Shown here: positions 33,450-42,649 of the stretch, piece by piece | How positions within the stretch are numbered: the first letter of the stretch is position 1 | Layout: every line of letters begins with the position of its first letter | NCBI GenBank assembly: GCA_910586895.1 | Contig: CAJUIW010000004.1 | Location: forward strand, 165,800-229,799 | Direction of reading: 5' to 3' | DNA: 64,000 nt | Source: an uncultured Muribaculaceae bacterium | GTDB taxonomy: Bacteria; Bacteroidota; Bacteroidia; Bacteroidales; Muribaculaceae | The notes under the pieces: model-generated | The model's database searches: none | What the model was told of the DNA's origin: nothing | The model's input: the letters and a program-made list of their open reading frames with translations, nothing else | Position numbers and translations under genes: made by a program

Positions 33450-35078
33450 TTATCGGTCCATATCAGGTACAATATAGTCAAGCGAACCACCGATGGTGAT
33501 AAGGTCGGCTATCTTGCTTCCGCGTGTAAGATGATCAACAGCAGCGGCTGCGGTCAGCGACGGCGGAACGAGCTTCAGGCGATAAGGCGAAGTAGTACCG
33601 TCACTTTCAAGATACACACCGAATGTACCGCGGCAGCCTTCCACTGTACGGAACCAATGTCCTTTAGGCAGCTTGAGCACCTTGGGCACTTTCACGCAAT
33701 ACTCCCCTTCCGGGATATTGTCGATAAGCTGCTCTATGATGCGCGCGCTCTGAACGATTTCGTCAAGACGCACTTTGAAGCGTGCCATAGAGTCGCCTTC
33801 GGTACGAACAACCTCGTCAAATTCGAGCTCGCTATAAATGCTGTACGGATCGGTCTTACGTACGTCGCAAGCCCAGCCTGAACCACGGCCGGAAGGACCG
33901 GTAACGGACCAGCTGATAGCATCCTCACGTGAGAGGACACCGACGCCTTCCATACGGTTGCGGGCAATGACATTGCCTGTAAATACCTGATTGTACTCCT
34001 TGATATTCTTGGGAATAACGGCCAGAAGAGCCTTTACATCCTCAACGAAGTCAGGTGCGAGGTCCTGCATCACACCACCTATGCAGTCATAGTTGAATGT
34101 CATGCGAGCTCCGCAAGTCTTCTCCATGATGTCAAGTATCTGCTCACGCACACGCAGTGTGTAGAACAGCATTGTGGTAGCACCGAGGTCCATGCAGAAT
34201 GTACCGAGGAACAGACAGTGCGATGCTATACGCGACAGCTCGTCCATAAGCACACGGATCACCTGCGCACGGCGTGATATCTCAATGCCGGCAGCCTGTT
34301 CAATGGTCATGCAGAGGCCATGATGATACGGATGGGCTGAGAAGTAGTCCAGACGGTCCATGAAGTGGAGTGTCTGCGGATAGGTAAGCTTCTCACATAT
34401 CTTTTCAACGCCACGATGGATATAGCCCATGTAGACGTCAATTTTCTTGATGGTTTCGCCGTCGACAGCGGTACGGAAACGAAGCACACCGTGAGTAGCC
34501 GGGTGCTGCGGGCCGATGTTGACCACAAAGTCATTTTCGGCAAATACGCGCTCTTCTTTCTTTACAATCTTACCGTCAGCTTCTTCAACCCAGGTATTTG
34601 TAAAGTCTGACTGACGCTCGCTTTCAGTAGTCACGGGGTTCAGTTCAGGCGATTCGTCGTAATCCTTGCGGAGCGGATAGCCCTTCCAGTCAATGCTGAG
34701 GAACAGGCGGCGCATGTCAGGATTACCTATAAATACTATACCGAAGAAGTCATAGACTTCACGTTCGAATATTCCGGCAATTGACCACAGATCGGCAATG
34801 CTGTGAAGCATGGGGTTCTCACGGCTTTCAGCTGTAACCTTGACCGAGATGTGCGTGTTATGTTCGGTTGAAGTAAGATAGTACATACAACCGTAGGCCT
34901 CGGGCCAGTCCATACCAACAATCGTCACGAGGAAGTCAAACTTCAGGTCAGCATCGTCACGCAAGGTTTTGGCTAAGGAATGCCACTTGGCATCGGGGAT
35001 GTTCACCAGCAGGATGTCGCCCTCTTCAAAAGTTGCTTCGGGAAACTGTGCGGCTATTTTTTCCTGGATTAGTGCCAT
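33450..35078 (-). CDS. nuoCD: NADH-quinone oxidoreductase fused subunits C and D
   Basis: The 542-residue protein combines NuoC (about 1-150, with IADLWSIAGIFEREVYDFFGI in part) and NuoD (about 185-542, with NIGPQHPATHGVLR near the start and GGSLDYIVPDMDR at the end). The fused form is usual in this phylum. NuoD contributes the quinone-binding His in the PQHPATHG loop. It lies 72 nt after nuoB. Confidence 0.95.
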   Translation of the reverse strand: MALIQEKIAAQFPEATFEEGDILLVNIPDAKWHSLAKTLRDDADLKFDFLVTIVGMDWPEAYGCMYYLTSTEHNTHISVKVTAESRENPMLHSIADLWSIAGIFEREVYDFFGIVFIGNPDMRRLFLSIDWKGYPLRKDYDESPELNPVTTESERQSDFTNTWVEEADGKIVKKEERVFAENDFVVNIGPQHPATHGVLRFRTAVDGETIKKIDVYMGYIHRGVEKICEKLTYPQTLHFMDRLDYFSAHPYHHGLCMTIEQAAGIEISRRAQVIRVLMDELSRIASHCLFLGTFCMDLGATTMLFYTLRVREQILDIMEKTCGARMTFNYDCIGGVMQDLAPDFVEDVKALLAVIPKNIKEYNQVFTGNVIARNRMEGVGVLSREDAISWSVTGPSGRGSGWACDVRKTDPYSIYSELEFDEVVRTEGDSMARFKVRLDEIVQSARIIEQLIDNIPEGEYCVKVPKVLKLPKGHWFRTVEGCRGTFGVYLESDGTTSPYRLKLVPPSLTAAAAVDHLTRGSKIADLITIGGSLDYIVPDMDR

Positions 35079-35150
35079 AATGTATGATTGGTTTCTTCTT
35101 ATTTATCTATAAATATGGAGTGGTACATATACGCAAAGGCGTCCGGGATA

Positions 35151-35759
35151 TCAGTCCTGAACACCTTCTATGGGATGCGATTTAAGAAATTCTTCCTGTT
35201 TCTCCTGACGGTTGACGCCACCGAAGAACTTCTCCACTTTCACTTTGCGTGACAGCTGCATGATAGAATATATCATAGCTTCAGGACGCGGCGGACATCC
35301 GGGAAGATATACATCGACGGGGATAATCTGGTCGCAACCCATCACCACATGATATGATTTCTTGAACGGACCTCCCGATACAGCGCATGCGCCACATGCT
35401 ATAACGTATTTGGGTTCGGCAAGCTGGTCATAAAGACGACGGAGCACCGGAGCCATACGATGGACAATGGTACCTGCCACCATGATGAAGTCAGCCTGAC
35501 GTGGTGACGAACGGGCCACTTCCCATCCGAAGCGGGCCATATCATAACGGGCTGCGCCGAGCGACACGAATTCAATACCGCAGCAACTTGTGGCGAATGT
35601 CAGAGGCCACAGCGAATTCGAACGGCCCCAGTTGATAAGCTTATCAAGCGAGCCTACGATTACATTTGTACCGGATTCCTGAAGCTGCTTTACCAGTCCT
35701 TCAATATATTCATTATCCTTCCATGCGTCATAAGGCATGCTTTTGGTGGTTACTTCCAT
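35151..35759 (-). CDS. nuoB: NADH-quinone oxidoreductase subunit B
   Basis: The 202-residue subunit binds the terminal 4Fe-4S cluster N2 with tandem Cys59-Cys60 (ATSCCGIEF), Cys125 (ACGAC) and Cys155 (LPGCPPRPE). The start overlaps the end of nuoA by 10 nt. It hands electrons to quinone at the NuoD/NuoH interface. Confidence 0.95.
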   Translation of the reverse strand: MEVTTKSMPYDAWKDNEYIEGLVKQLQESGTNVIVGSLDKLINWGRSNSLWPLTFATSCCGIEFVSLGAARYDMARFGWEVARSSPRQADFIMVAGTIVHRMAPVLRRLYDQLAEPKYVIACGACAVSGGPFKKSYHVVMGCDQIIPVDVYLPGCPPRPEAMIYSIMQLSRKVKVEKFFGGVNRQEKQEEFLKSHPIEGVQD

Positions 35760-36130
35760 TCAAGAGCTCCTTTCCGCCAGGCATACACAAGGCCCAGCAC
35801 TAATATGATGAAGAAAATTGCGATGCTGATAAGTCCGGCGCCTCCAAGCTCCTTGACACGTACTGCCCAGGGGAAGAGGAACACACATTCCACATCAAAC
35901 ATCAAGAACAAGATTGCAAACAGGTAGTAACCCACTTTGAACTGGGCCATACTCTCGCCACGGGTGGGAATACCGCACTCGTAAGCCTCACCTTTCTGTG
36001 CATTAAACGACTTAGGCGAAATGAGCCCTGCGAGCCACAAAGCCAACCCTACCAGGCCAATACCCGTCAGAGCTGCAGCTACTGCAAGGGTTGAGGATTG
36101 AATCGCTAATGAAACCATACTATTAATCAA
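35750..36130 (-). CDS. nuoA: NADH-quinone oxidoreductase subunit A
   Basis: The 126-residue membrane subunit has three transmembrane helices and the conserved YECGIPTRGES loop and FDVECVFLFPWAV segment. It is the first gene of the 18-gene run. Confidence 0.94.
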   Translation of the reverse strand: MINSMVSLAIQSSTLAVAAALTGIGLVGLALWLAGLISPKSFNAQKGEAYECGIPTRGESMAQFKVGYYLFAILFLMFDVECVFLFPWAVRVKELGGAGLISIAIFFIILVLGLVYAWRKGALEWK

Positions 36131-36244
36131 ATATATTTACATATCATTAGAGCCACGACATCCGCCCGCCGCATGTAGGATGATAAACTCCTATCACACA
36201 GCACTAAACACAACGTTTGGGGATGTCATGCCGATTTTACACTG

Positions 36245-36252
36245 CAAATATA
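36245..36252 (-). promoter_or_regulatory. -7 box of the nuo-atp-nuo operon
   Basis: The minus strand reads TATATTTG, a full match to TAnnTTTG, about 115 nt before nuoA. No clear -33 box is seen. No other matching promoter was noticed in the gaps between nuoA and nuoN. Confidence 0.5.
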
Positions 36253-36338
36253 CTCAAAAAATCATAATTATAGTTTCATTTACATAACTAATTTATAGGT
36301 GATTTTTCTTTTTTTTCGCTGTCACAGCCACCAACAGT

Positions 36339-37256
36339 TTATTTCACCGGGCCCGCATCAGCCGTAGGAGTGCTGTATCGGTTCGACTGCATGAACGAGC
36401 GTATGTCATGGGTCCGCCCATCCGCAGCGGCCGTATATGTGACAAACAGATCGCCCGAATCCTCCTCCACCGCCTTAAATCCGCTCAGGCTCCATGTGCC
36501 GGCATCAACCGTCCCGTCATAGGCGACAGAATAACCGCCCTGCTCATCGAAGCACAGCTTTGCATCCGGTATCACCACCCTGCCAAGCACTTCCGACCCG
36601 GCTGACAGCTCCATATCCGATACAACAACCTTAGCAGTAAAACGATCAGGATTGAACTCTATCATAAGCTGCGGCGCATACGTTACATACACATCCTCAA
36701 TCCCGGCGGCCGCCTCCTCTTCTGATGGGAACACCTCGGTAGTGCCCCGACAAAGCATCCTCATCGGATAGGCCCTCACCTTATATATACCGTCGACAGT
36801 AAAACGGACACTGAACCCACGGCAATCCGAAGGGTCCAGCTCGCTGGATTCATAGAACACTACTTTAAGGTCAGTGAAACTGTGTGGTTCACTATCACCA
36901 AACTCCGGCACAAGCGATTCGGCTTCCATGACACGCTCCACTGTAGGAGTGCCCACGCTGAACTCCCACGGCACATCATTGAATACATAAGTTGCCGGCG
37001 AATCATTTTCGTCAAGGCGCAGGTCATAGATAGTCAGTGTAGCCGTCCTTGCCTCATCGTCAAAAAGCATGGAGTACTTCACGCCGTCAAGCGCCACTCC
37101 GGTAGCCCGTGCACCTGACGTCACTATATAGTTGAATGCCTCCGGAGTCTCGGCATACGTAAGTTTAGCCACCGGATTGTCGTCGCTGGAGCATCCGCTG
37201 CCGCCAATCATGGCCAACAGGGCTATAATAAAAGATGTCAGTTGAAGCTGTTTCAT
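36339..37256 (-). CDS. Lipoprotein of unknown function next to a TonB receptor
   Basis: The 305-residue protein has a lipoprotein signal ending at Cys22 (GGSGC), followed by a Ser/Asp linker. The rest is beta-rich with two similar-looking halves that each contain a strand pattern such as YSMLFDDEARTATLTIYDL; a member of a Bacteroidales-only lipoprotein group is likely. It lies 38 nt after the TonB receptor gene on the same strand, so it may be the surface partner of that receptor. I do not recognise a catalytic motif. Confidence 0.7.
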   Translation of the reverse strand: MKQLQLTSFIIALLAMIGGSGCSSDDNPVAKLTYAETPEAFNYIVTSGARATGVALDGVKYSMLFDDEARTATLTIYDLRLDENDSPATYVFNDVPWEFSVGTPTVERVMEAESLVPEFGDSEPHSFTDLKVVFYESSELDPSDCRGFSVRFTVDGIYKVRAYPMRMLCRGTTEVFPSEEEAAAGIEDVYVTYAPQLMIEFNPDRFTAKVVVSDMELSAGSEVLGRVVIPDAKLCFDEQGGYSVAYDGTVDAGTWSLSGFKAVEEDSGDLFVTYTAAADGRTHDIRSFMQSNRYSTPTADAGPVK

Positions 37257-37294
37257 ACACTTTCAACTGACATCAGAAGCTATTTGTTCAGTTT

Positions 37295-39568
37295 TTAACT
37301 GCCGAAATTCAAACGGAGCGTCACGCCGAACCGGCGCGGCTTACCTTTCTGGACAAACCGGTTGCCCATCGACTCGAAATAGAATACATCAAACTTAGTT
37401 CCGGTCAGATTCTCGGCCCATGCCTCGACAGTGATCCATGACAGGCGGGCAGCAGCGCTAAGATGCATCTGGGCATAGAATGGCTGCTTTACGGTGTTCT
37501 CCTCGTCCCAGTATATCCGGCCTACGCCACGAGCTCCGGCCGTGACCTCGATTGATCTGAGCGCCTGCCATACTATAGGCTGGGTATATGTGGCGGAAGC
37601 AAACATTGTGTTCATAGGAGCGTATGGAACATAATTCCGGCTATAGTCATGCTTGCCATCGTTGAATTCGCGGAAGCGGGCGTTGGTGTAGCCATAGCTC
37701 GCATTTATAAGCCAGCGGTCAGCCGGACGATACGACAACTGTACCTCCGCTCCGAAACTACGGCTGCGGCCTGCGTTTGTCGTGATTCGTCCAGTGGTAT
37801 TCGCATCAGGGAACATAGTTATCTGCTGGTCGCGGCAATCGATATAAAACAGTGCCAGGTCAGTATTGACACGCCCGTCAGCACATGATATATGAGCACC
37901 GGCTTCAAAATTCCAGCTACGCTCAGGCTTGTAGCCCACTACATCTGACAAATCGGAATAGTCAGGTACCTGAGGCATACCAGGAACAGCAGGCATTCCC
38001 TCCAGCATCTTGCCCATCAGCTTGTTCTGAAGCACATCGGAGAACATCTGTGTATTGAATCCGCCTGATTTATACCCCTTACCGACAGAAAGGTACACAT
38101 CGCTCTCTGATTTCATGGGCAAATCATACGACAGTGTGAACTTTGGAATAAGTTCAAGAAAATCATCAGACAGACGTCCCGTTTCGTCCAGCTCGAGCGG
38201 CACCTGCACCGGCGGCATCGGACGGTTTTTGAACCCGAGCTCATAGCCTGTTGATGTGTAGCTATGATAGCGCATGGCCGTCTTCTCATAATCCAATCGA
38301 AGTCCGGCAGACAGATTCCAACGTCCAAGCCGCAATGAACTCTGATGATACAGAGCCACGCCCCATACCGGCATACTGAAGTCATCATACAGAGGGAGCG
38401 AGGGATCGCGCCATGTCAAGGTAACAGGGATTTTATCGTTCTGATTGACATTATTCGTTATCAGACGGGCAATACCCTCATCCAGCAGAGTGACAGGAGC
38501 ACGCATGGAAGTATGCTTATAGAAGCCGAACACCCCGGCAAGCCATGAATAATTGTGCTTCTCACCTCGGATCACCACATCCTGAGTCAAAGCCCATTCA
38601 TGGCGTTTCTGTGAGAGCGTGAAGAGGTTGAGCGGAGTAAAGTCCTGGTCGAGCGTCATATCGTCATCCAGATACTGGAATGACGTGATGCTTGACACTG
38701 AAAACGACGGGCCCTCCCATCGTACGGTAAGTCCATCGGTAAGCAGATTGCGCCGATAAAAACATGTGTCGTTGTAGTTTACCACTCCGGAGCCGAGCAA
38801 TTCATAAGGATAACCGCCCTGCCGCGACAGGCTGAATGACGCCGTATTGCTCAGAGTGAGGCGTTCAGTGGGGGTCCACACGGTTCGCCACCGCAGATTA
38901 AGGCTCTTGTCCGTGCCCACTTTACGGGAATTATAATAGTTTTTATAGAAACCGTCGGAAAAATTAAAGTTGCCGGAAAAGGCCATTGCAAGCTGAGGCG
39001 TATAGCGCGCATAGTGCGAAAGTGCAAGCTTAGCCTCCGGGCCCGAGCCCATTGTAGCCACAACCCTGTTGCCCTGATAACGCATAGGCGAAAGCGTATA
39101 CACATTTATCTGTCCGGCCATGGTATTGCGCCCGTAAAGAGTACTCTGGGCGCCACGAAGCACCTCAATACGCTCGATATCAGTCAGGTCAAAATCGTAG
39201 GAATCCTTATTAAGAAACGGGACATTGTCGACGTTCAGCCCCACCACAGGCTGGTCAATACGGGCACCGAGTCCACGCACATATATGCTTGAAGTCATGC
39301 GGCTGCCGTAATCGGGCAGATAAAAGTTAGGAGCTATCTCACTGACACGCTTCATAGCCGAAATATTCCACCGGCGTATCTCCGAAGGGTCAACCACCGT
39401 TACTGCAAGCGGCTGAAGAGTCAGGTTTTCATTCTGCTTGATAGCCGTAACTGTCACACCGTCAAGCCGCACGGTAGAATCGATCGGGACAGACTCGGCC
39501 CGGACTGTCCCGCAAAATAAGAGCGGCAATGCAAATGCCGCGACACTTAATCTCTTTATCATAGTCAT
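37295..39568 (-). CDS. TonB-dependent receptor
   Basis: The 757-residue outer-membrane receptor has a signal peptide (MTMIKRLSVAAFALPLLF, cleavage near Ala23), a TonB-box-like stretch DGVTVTAIK, a plug domain with YVRGLGARIDQPVVG, IERIEVLRGAQSTLYGRNTM, and a barrel ending in FGVTLRLNFGS with a terminal aromatic pattern. The layout resembles siderophore or cobalamin-type receptors rather than SusC, since the N-terminal carboxypeptidase-like domain is missing. The frame is open to 39640, but the promoter at 39577-39607 excludes that start. The next gene encodes a lipoprotein. Confidence 0.9.
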   Translation of the reverse strand: MTMIKRLSVAAFALPLLFCGTVRAESVPIDSTVRLDGVTVTAIKQNENLTLQPLAVTVVDPSEIRRWNISAMKRVSEIAPNFYLPDYGSRMTSSIYVRGLGARIDQPVVGLNVDNVPFLNKDSYDFDLTDIERIEVLRGAQSTLYGRNTMAGQINVYTLSPMRYQGNRVVATMGSGPEAKLALSHYARYTPQLAMAFSGNFNFSDGFYKNYYNSRKVGTDKSLNLRWRTVWTPTERLTLSNTASFSLSRQGGYPYELLGSGVVNYNDTCFYRRNLLTDGLTVRWEGPSFSVSSITSFQYLDDDMTLDQDFTPLNLFTLSQKRHEWALTQDVVIRGEKHNYSWLAGVFGFYKHTSMRAPVTLLDEGIARLITNNVNQNDKIPVTLTWRDPSLPLYDDFSMPVWGVALYHQSSLRLGRWNLSAGLRLDYEKTAMRYHSYTSTGYELGFKNRPMPPVQVPLELDETGRLSDDFLELIPKFTLSYDLPMKSESDVYLSVGKGYKSGGFNTQMFSDVLQNKLMGKMLEGMPAVPGMPQVPDYSDLSDVVGYKPERSWNFEAGAHISCADGRVNTDLALFYIDCRDQQITMFPDANTTGRITTNAGRSRSFGAEVQLSYRPADRWLINASYGYTNARFREFNDGKHDYSRNYVPYAPMNTMFASATYTQPIVWQALRSIEVTAGARGVGRIYWDEENTVKQPFYAQMHLSAAARLSWITVEAWAENLTGTKFDVFYFESMGNRFVQKGKPRRFGVTLRLNFGS

Positions 39569-39576
39569 ATAGCGTG

Positions 39577-39607
39577 CAAATATACTACTTTGCCATGAAT
39601 AGTGCAA
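39577..39607 (-). promoter_or_regulatory. Promoter of the TonB receptor gene
   Basis: On the minus strand TTG (39607-39605), a 20-nt spacer and TATATTTG (39584-39577) match the consensus. The ATG at 39568 is only 9 nt from the box, so the mRNA would have almost no leader. Confidence 0.7.
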
Positions 39608-39668
39608 GAAACTATAGCCAATAGCAATAAAACCCCTCAAAGGTCAGCCACATATGAAAAAAAAAGCG

Positions 39669-39676
39669 TAAATTTG
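39669..39676 (+). promoter_or_regulatory. -7 box of the glycyl-tRNA synthetase gene
   Basis: TAAATTTG matches TAnnTTTG and lies 29 nt before the start codon. The -33 region is not clear. Confidence 0.5.
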
Positions 39677-39705
39677 CGCCCTAAGTATAATATAACAGTT
39701 ATAAA

Positions 39706-41250
39706 ATGGCTCAACAAGACGACGTATTCAAAAAAATAGTATCCCATGCCAAGGAGTATGGATTCGTGTTCCAGTCCAGTGAAATATATGACGGCCTTGC
39801 TGCCGTATATGATTACGGCCAGAACGGCGTGGAGCTCAAAAACAATATAAAGCGTTATTGGTGGGACGCCATGACACTGCTTCACGAAAACATCGTGGGC
39901 ATTGACTCCGCCATATTCATGCACCCGACTATCTGGAAAGCTTCAGGACACGTGGATGCATTCAACGATCCCCTGATTGACAACCGCGACTCCAAGAAGC
40001 GCTATCGTGCCGATGTGCTTATCGAGGACGAGCTTGCCAAGATGGACGACAAGATTGAAAAAGAGGTGGCCAAGGCACGCAAGCGTTTCGGCGAATCATT
40101 TGACGAAGCCCTGTTCCGCCAGACCAACCCGCGTATCGCCGAGCATCAGGCAAAGCGCGACGCTCTTCACGAACGTTTCGCAAAGGCCATGAATGACAAC
40201 GACCTCAACGAACTCCGTCAGATAATAATCGATCAGGAGATAGCATGCCCGGTTTCAGGCACACGCAACTGGACCGAGGTGCGTCAGTTCAACCTGATGT
40301 TCCGCACCGAAATGGGTTCGACCGCCGATGGCGCCATGACCGTCTACCTCCGTCCCGAAACAGCTCAGGGTATATTTGTCAACTATCTGAATGTACAGAA
40401 GACCGGACGTATGCGTCTGCCCTTCGGTATAGCCCAGATAGGCAAGGCATTCCGCAACGAGATTGTAGCCCGTCAGTTCATATTCCGCATGCGTGAGTTC
40501 GAACAGATGGAGATGCAGTTCTTTGTACGTCCCGGCGAGGAACTGAAATGGTTCGCACAGTGGAAAGAATGGCGTCTGCGCTGGCACAAGGCTCTTGGCC
40601 TCGGCGACCACAAATACCGCTATCATGATCATGACAAACTGGCCCACTATGCCAATGCCGCAACCGACATCGAATTTGAGATGCCGTTCGGATTCAAAGA
40701 AGTGGAAGGTGTTCACTCACGTACCAACTTTGACCTCAGCCAGCATGAAAAATTCTCAGGAAAGAATATCAAATACTTCGATCCCGAGCTCAATGAAAGC
40801 TACGTACCTTACGTAATCGAGACCTCGATCGGTGTTGACCGCATGTTCCTGTCGGTACTCTGCGCCAGCTACGACGAACAGGCTCTTGAAGGTGGCGACA
40901 AGCGCGTAGTGCTGCACCTGCCCCCGGCACTTGCACCTGTAAAATGCGCCGTAATGCCGCTTGTACGTAAGGATGGGCTACCCGAAAAAGCCCGTGAGAT
41001 TGTCGATGACCTCAAATTTGACTTCTCAACCCACTATGACGAAAAGGATTCCATCGGCAAGCGCTACCGCCGTCAGGATGCCATAGGCACACCTTTCTGC
41101 ATCACTGTTGACCATCAGACTCTGGAGGATAACACCGTGACACTGCGTGAGCGCGACTCAATGGAACAGACCCGTGTGGCCATAAGCGAACTGCATCAGC
41201 TTATCCACGGCCGCGTGAGCATAAACGCTCTTCTGCGCAAACTTGCATAA
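39706..41250 (+). CDS. glyQS: Glycyl-tRNA synthetase (single-chain class II type)
   Basis: The 514-residue enzyme charges tRNA-Gly. It has motif 2-like FRNEIVARQFIFRMREFEQMEMQFF (in part RMREFEQME), the long insertion, the motif 3-like SIGVDRMFL and a C-terminal anticodon-binding domain (about 410-514, KDSIGKRYRRQDAIGTPFCI in part). It is the dimeric form found in Bacteroidetes, not the alpha2beta2 GlyQ/GlyS form. The lemA gene follows 16 nt later. Confidence 0.95.
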   Translation: MAQQDDVFKKIVSHAKEYGFVFQSSEIYDGLAAVYDYGQNGVELKNNIKRYWWDAMTLLHENIVGIDSAIFMHPTIWKASGHVDAFNDPLIDNRDSKKRYRADVLIEDELAKMDDKIEKEVAKARKRFGESFDEALFRQTNPRIAEHQAKRDALHERFAKAMNDNDLNELRQIIIDQEIACPVSGTRNWTEVRQFNLMFRTEMGSTADGAMTVYLRPETAQGIFVNYLNVQKTGRMRLPFGIAQIGKAFRNEIVARQFIFRMREFEQMEMQFFVRPGEELKWFAQWKEWRLRWHKALGLGDHKYRYHDHDKLAHYANAATDIEFEMPFGFKEVEGVHSRTNFDLSQHEKFSGKNIKYFDPELNESYVPYVIETSIGVDRMFLSVLCASYDEQALEGGDKRVVLHLPPALAPVKCAVMPLVRKDGLPEKAREIVDDLKFDFSTHYDEKDSIGKRYRRQDAIGTPFCITVDHQTLEDNTVTLRERDSMEQTRVAISELHQLIHGRVSINALLRKLA

Positions 41251-41266
41251 CCCCTTATTTATATAT

Positions 41267-41848
41267 ATGAAAATAAAGACTCTAATCATCGCACTTACTT
41301 GTATGCTCGGCCTGAGTTCATGCAACTACAATTCACTTGTAGAGAAGAAACAGGACGTAGAGCAGACATGGGGCGAGGTTGAAAACCAATATCAGCGCAG
41401 AGCTGACCTGATACCTAATCTGGTCAACACTGTGAAAGGATATACAACACACGAGGCATCAACTCTGGAAAAGGTGACCGAAGCCCGCGCCAAAGCCACT
41501 TCGATAACCATCAATGCCGATAGCCTTACAGAAGAGAATCTGGCCCGCTTCCAGCAAGCCCAGTCAGAACTCAGCGGCGCGCTGAAATCTCTTCTTGCCG
41601 TTACCGAAGCATACCCCGACCTGAAAGCCAACGAAAACTTCCGCGACCTGCAGGTGCAGCTTGAAGGAACGGAAAACCGTGTCACCACGGCCCGCAGCCG
41701 ATACACTGAAGCTGTAAAGAACTACAACACAGCCATTCAGAAGTTCCCCACAGTGATTTATGCCGGATGGTTCGGATTCACCGCCAAGCCTCAGTTCAAG
41801 GCCGAAGAGGGTGCATCAAAAGCTCCTGAGGTTGACTTTAATAATTAA
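41267..41848 (+). CDS. LemA family lipoprotein
   Basis: The 193-residue protein has a lipoprotein signal ending at Cys19 (LGLSSC) and the coiled-coil LemA domain with the conserved RADLIPNLVNTVKGY and YNTAIQKFP segments. LemA proteins are membrane-associated helical bundles of unclear function. The ATG at 41267 is chosen because it starts the signal peptide; an earlier ATG at 41243 overlaps glyQS. The next gene begins 8 nt after the stop. Confidence 0.9.
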   Translation: MKIKTLIIALTCMLGLSSCNYNSLVEKKQDVEQTWGEVENQYQRRADLIPNLVNTVKGYTTHEASTLEKVTEARAKATSITINADSLTEENLARFQQAQSELSGALKSLLAVTEAYPDLKANENFRDLQVQLEGTENRVTTARSRYTEAVKNYNTAIQKFPTVIYAGWFGFTAKPQFKAEEGASKAPEVDFNN

Positions 41849-41856
41849 TTGACAAG

Positions 41857-42411
41857 ATGAAACGACTCCCTATCATAGCATTATTCTTCGCAATAATAGC
41901 TATCACAGTGGCTTCATGCGCCAGCTCCACATCGTCATGGGACGAGTATATGGAATGGCAGAAGGAGAATACCACATGGTATAACACCCAGAAAGCCCTC
42001 AAGAACGCTGACGGCTCTGACTTCTACAAGCCCCTTAAACCCAACTGGTATCCGATGTCAGGAGTATTGATTCACTACTTCAATGATACCAATCTTACCG
42101 CCGGCAATCTTGTGCCGATGTTAACAAGCACGGTTAAAGTCAAATACAAAGGTGAGCTATACAATGCTGCTGCATTTGATTCAAGCTATGCTGAAGTTGA
42201 CAGCACCCGTACGTTCACCATCAGCGATGGACTTATTGCCGGCTGGCAGATAGCCCTCACCCACATGCACGTGGGCGATTCCTGCCGTGTGATAATTCCA
42301 TACGCTCAGGGTTACGGCACTGAAGGGTCCGGCACTATCGCGCCGTTTTCCACACTTTCATTTGACATAAAGCTTGTGGATATCACGGCTTATGAAATAC
42401 GCCCGGAATAA
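41857..42411 (+). CDS. FKBP-type peptidyl-prolyl isomerase lipoprotein
   Basis: The 184-residue lipoprotein (Cys21 in TVASC) has an FKBP-type domain at about 85-180, with VKVKYKGEL, AAFDSS, GLIAGWQIALTHMHVGD, RVIIPYAQGYG and LSFDIKLVDI matching the strands and loops of the fold. It probably helps fold or stabilise envelope proteins. Confidence 0.85.
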   Translation: MKRLPIIALFFAIIAITVASCASSTSSWDEYMEWQKENTTWYNTQKALKNADGSDFYKPLKPNWYPMSGVLIHYFNDTNLTAGNLVPMLTSTVKVKYKGELYNAAAFDSSYAEVDSTRTFTISDGLIAGWQIALTHMHVGDSCRVIIPYAQGYGTEGSGTIAPFSTLSFDIKLVDITAYEIRPE

Positions 42412-42427
42412 CATTTTCGAACTTTTA

Positions 42428-42459
42428 TTTGTGCAATTCCGAACATTTATATAATTTAG
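42428..42459 (+). promoter_or_regulatory. Promoter of the trpB leader
   Basis: TTTG (42428-42431), 20-nt spacer, TAATTTAG (42452-42459, one mismatch to TAnnTTTG). Transcription near 42466 would give a leader of about 200 nt to trpB. Confidence 0.5.
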
Positions 42460-42484
42460 CCGTTGAAAAAGTAAGAATCTGACA

Positions 42485-42589
42485 ATGACACGTAACTTTA
42501 CATATTGCTTTTATTGGTGGCGCCGGTTAAATACAGCAGGCTCCATGACGCGTGTTTATATCAATTCTTGCATGACTTCATCAATGTAA
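42485..42589 (+). CDS. trp leader peptide with tandem Trp codons
   Basis: A 34-codon frame begins MTRNFTYCFYWWRRLN and has two adjacent Trp codons at 42515-42520 (residues 11-12). It ends 28 nt before the terminator stem. When charged tRNA-Trp is scarce a ribosome would stall on these codons and leave the downstream hairpin partners free. Confidence 0.8.
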   Translation: MTRNFTYCFYWWRRLNTAGSMTRVYINSCMTSSM

Positions 42590-42649
42590 ATTTCGGATAA
42601 CACAAATCAATAACCATAAAGGCGCCTGCAGCAGCAGGCGCCTTTTTTT
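42518..42649 (+). promoter_or_regulatory. Tryptophan attenuator: competing hairpins and terminator
   Basis: Segment 1 TGGCGCC (42518-42524, includes the second Trp codon) can pair with segment 2 GGCTCCA (42539-42545) with one mismatch. Segment 2 also contains GCAGGC (42536-42541), which pairs with GCCTGC (42624-42629) in the 5' arm of the terminator. The terminator pairs AAAGGCGCCTGC (42618-42629) with GCAGGCGCCTTT (42634-42645) and is followed by a T run. These are the alternatives needed for ribosome-controlled attenuation: stalling on Trp codons blocks segment 1, favours the 2:3 antiterminator and allows trpB expression. Confidence 0.82.

Noticed and set aside
37295..39640. Longer TonB receptor start at 39640
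   Set aside because: The added residues lie upstream of a well-matched promoter and precede a normal signal peptide.
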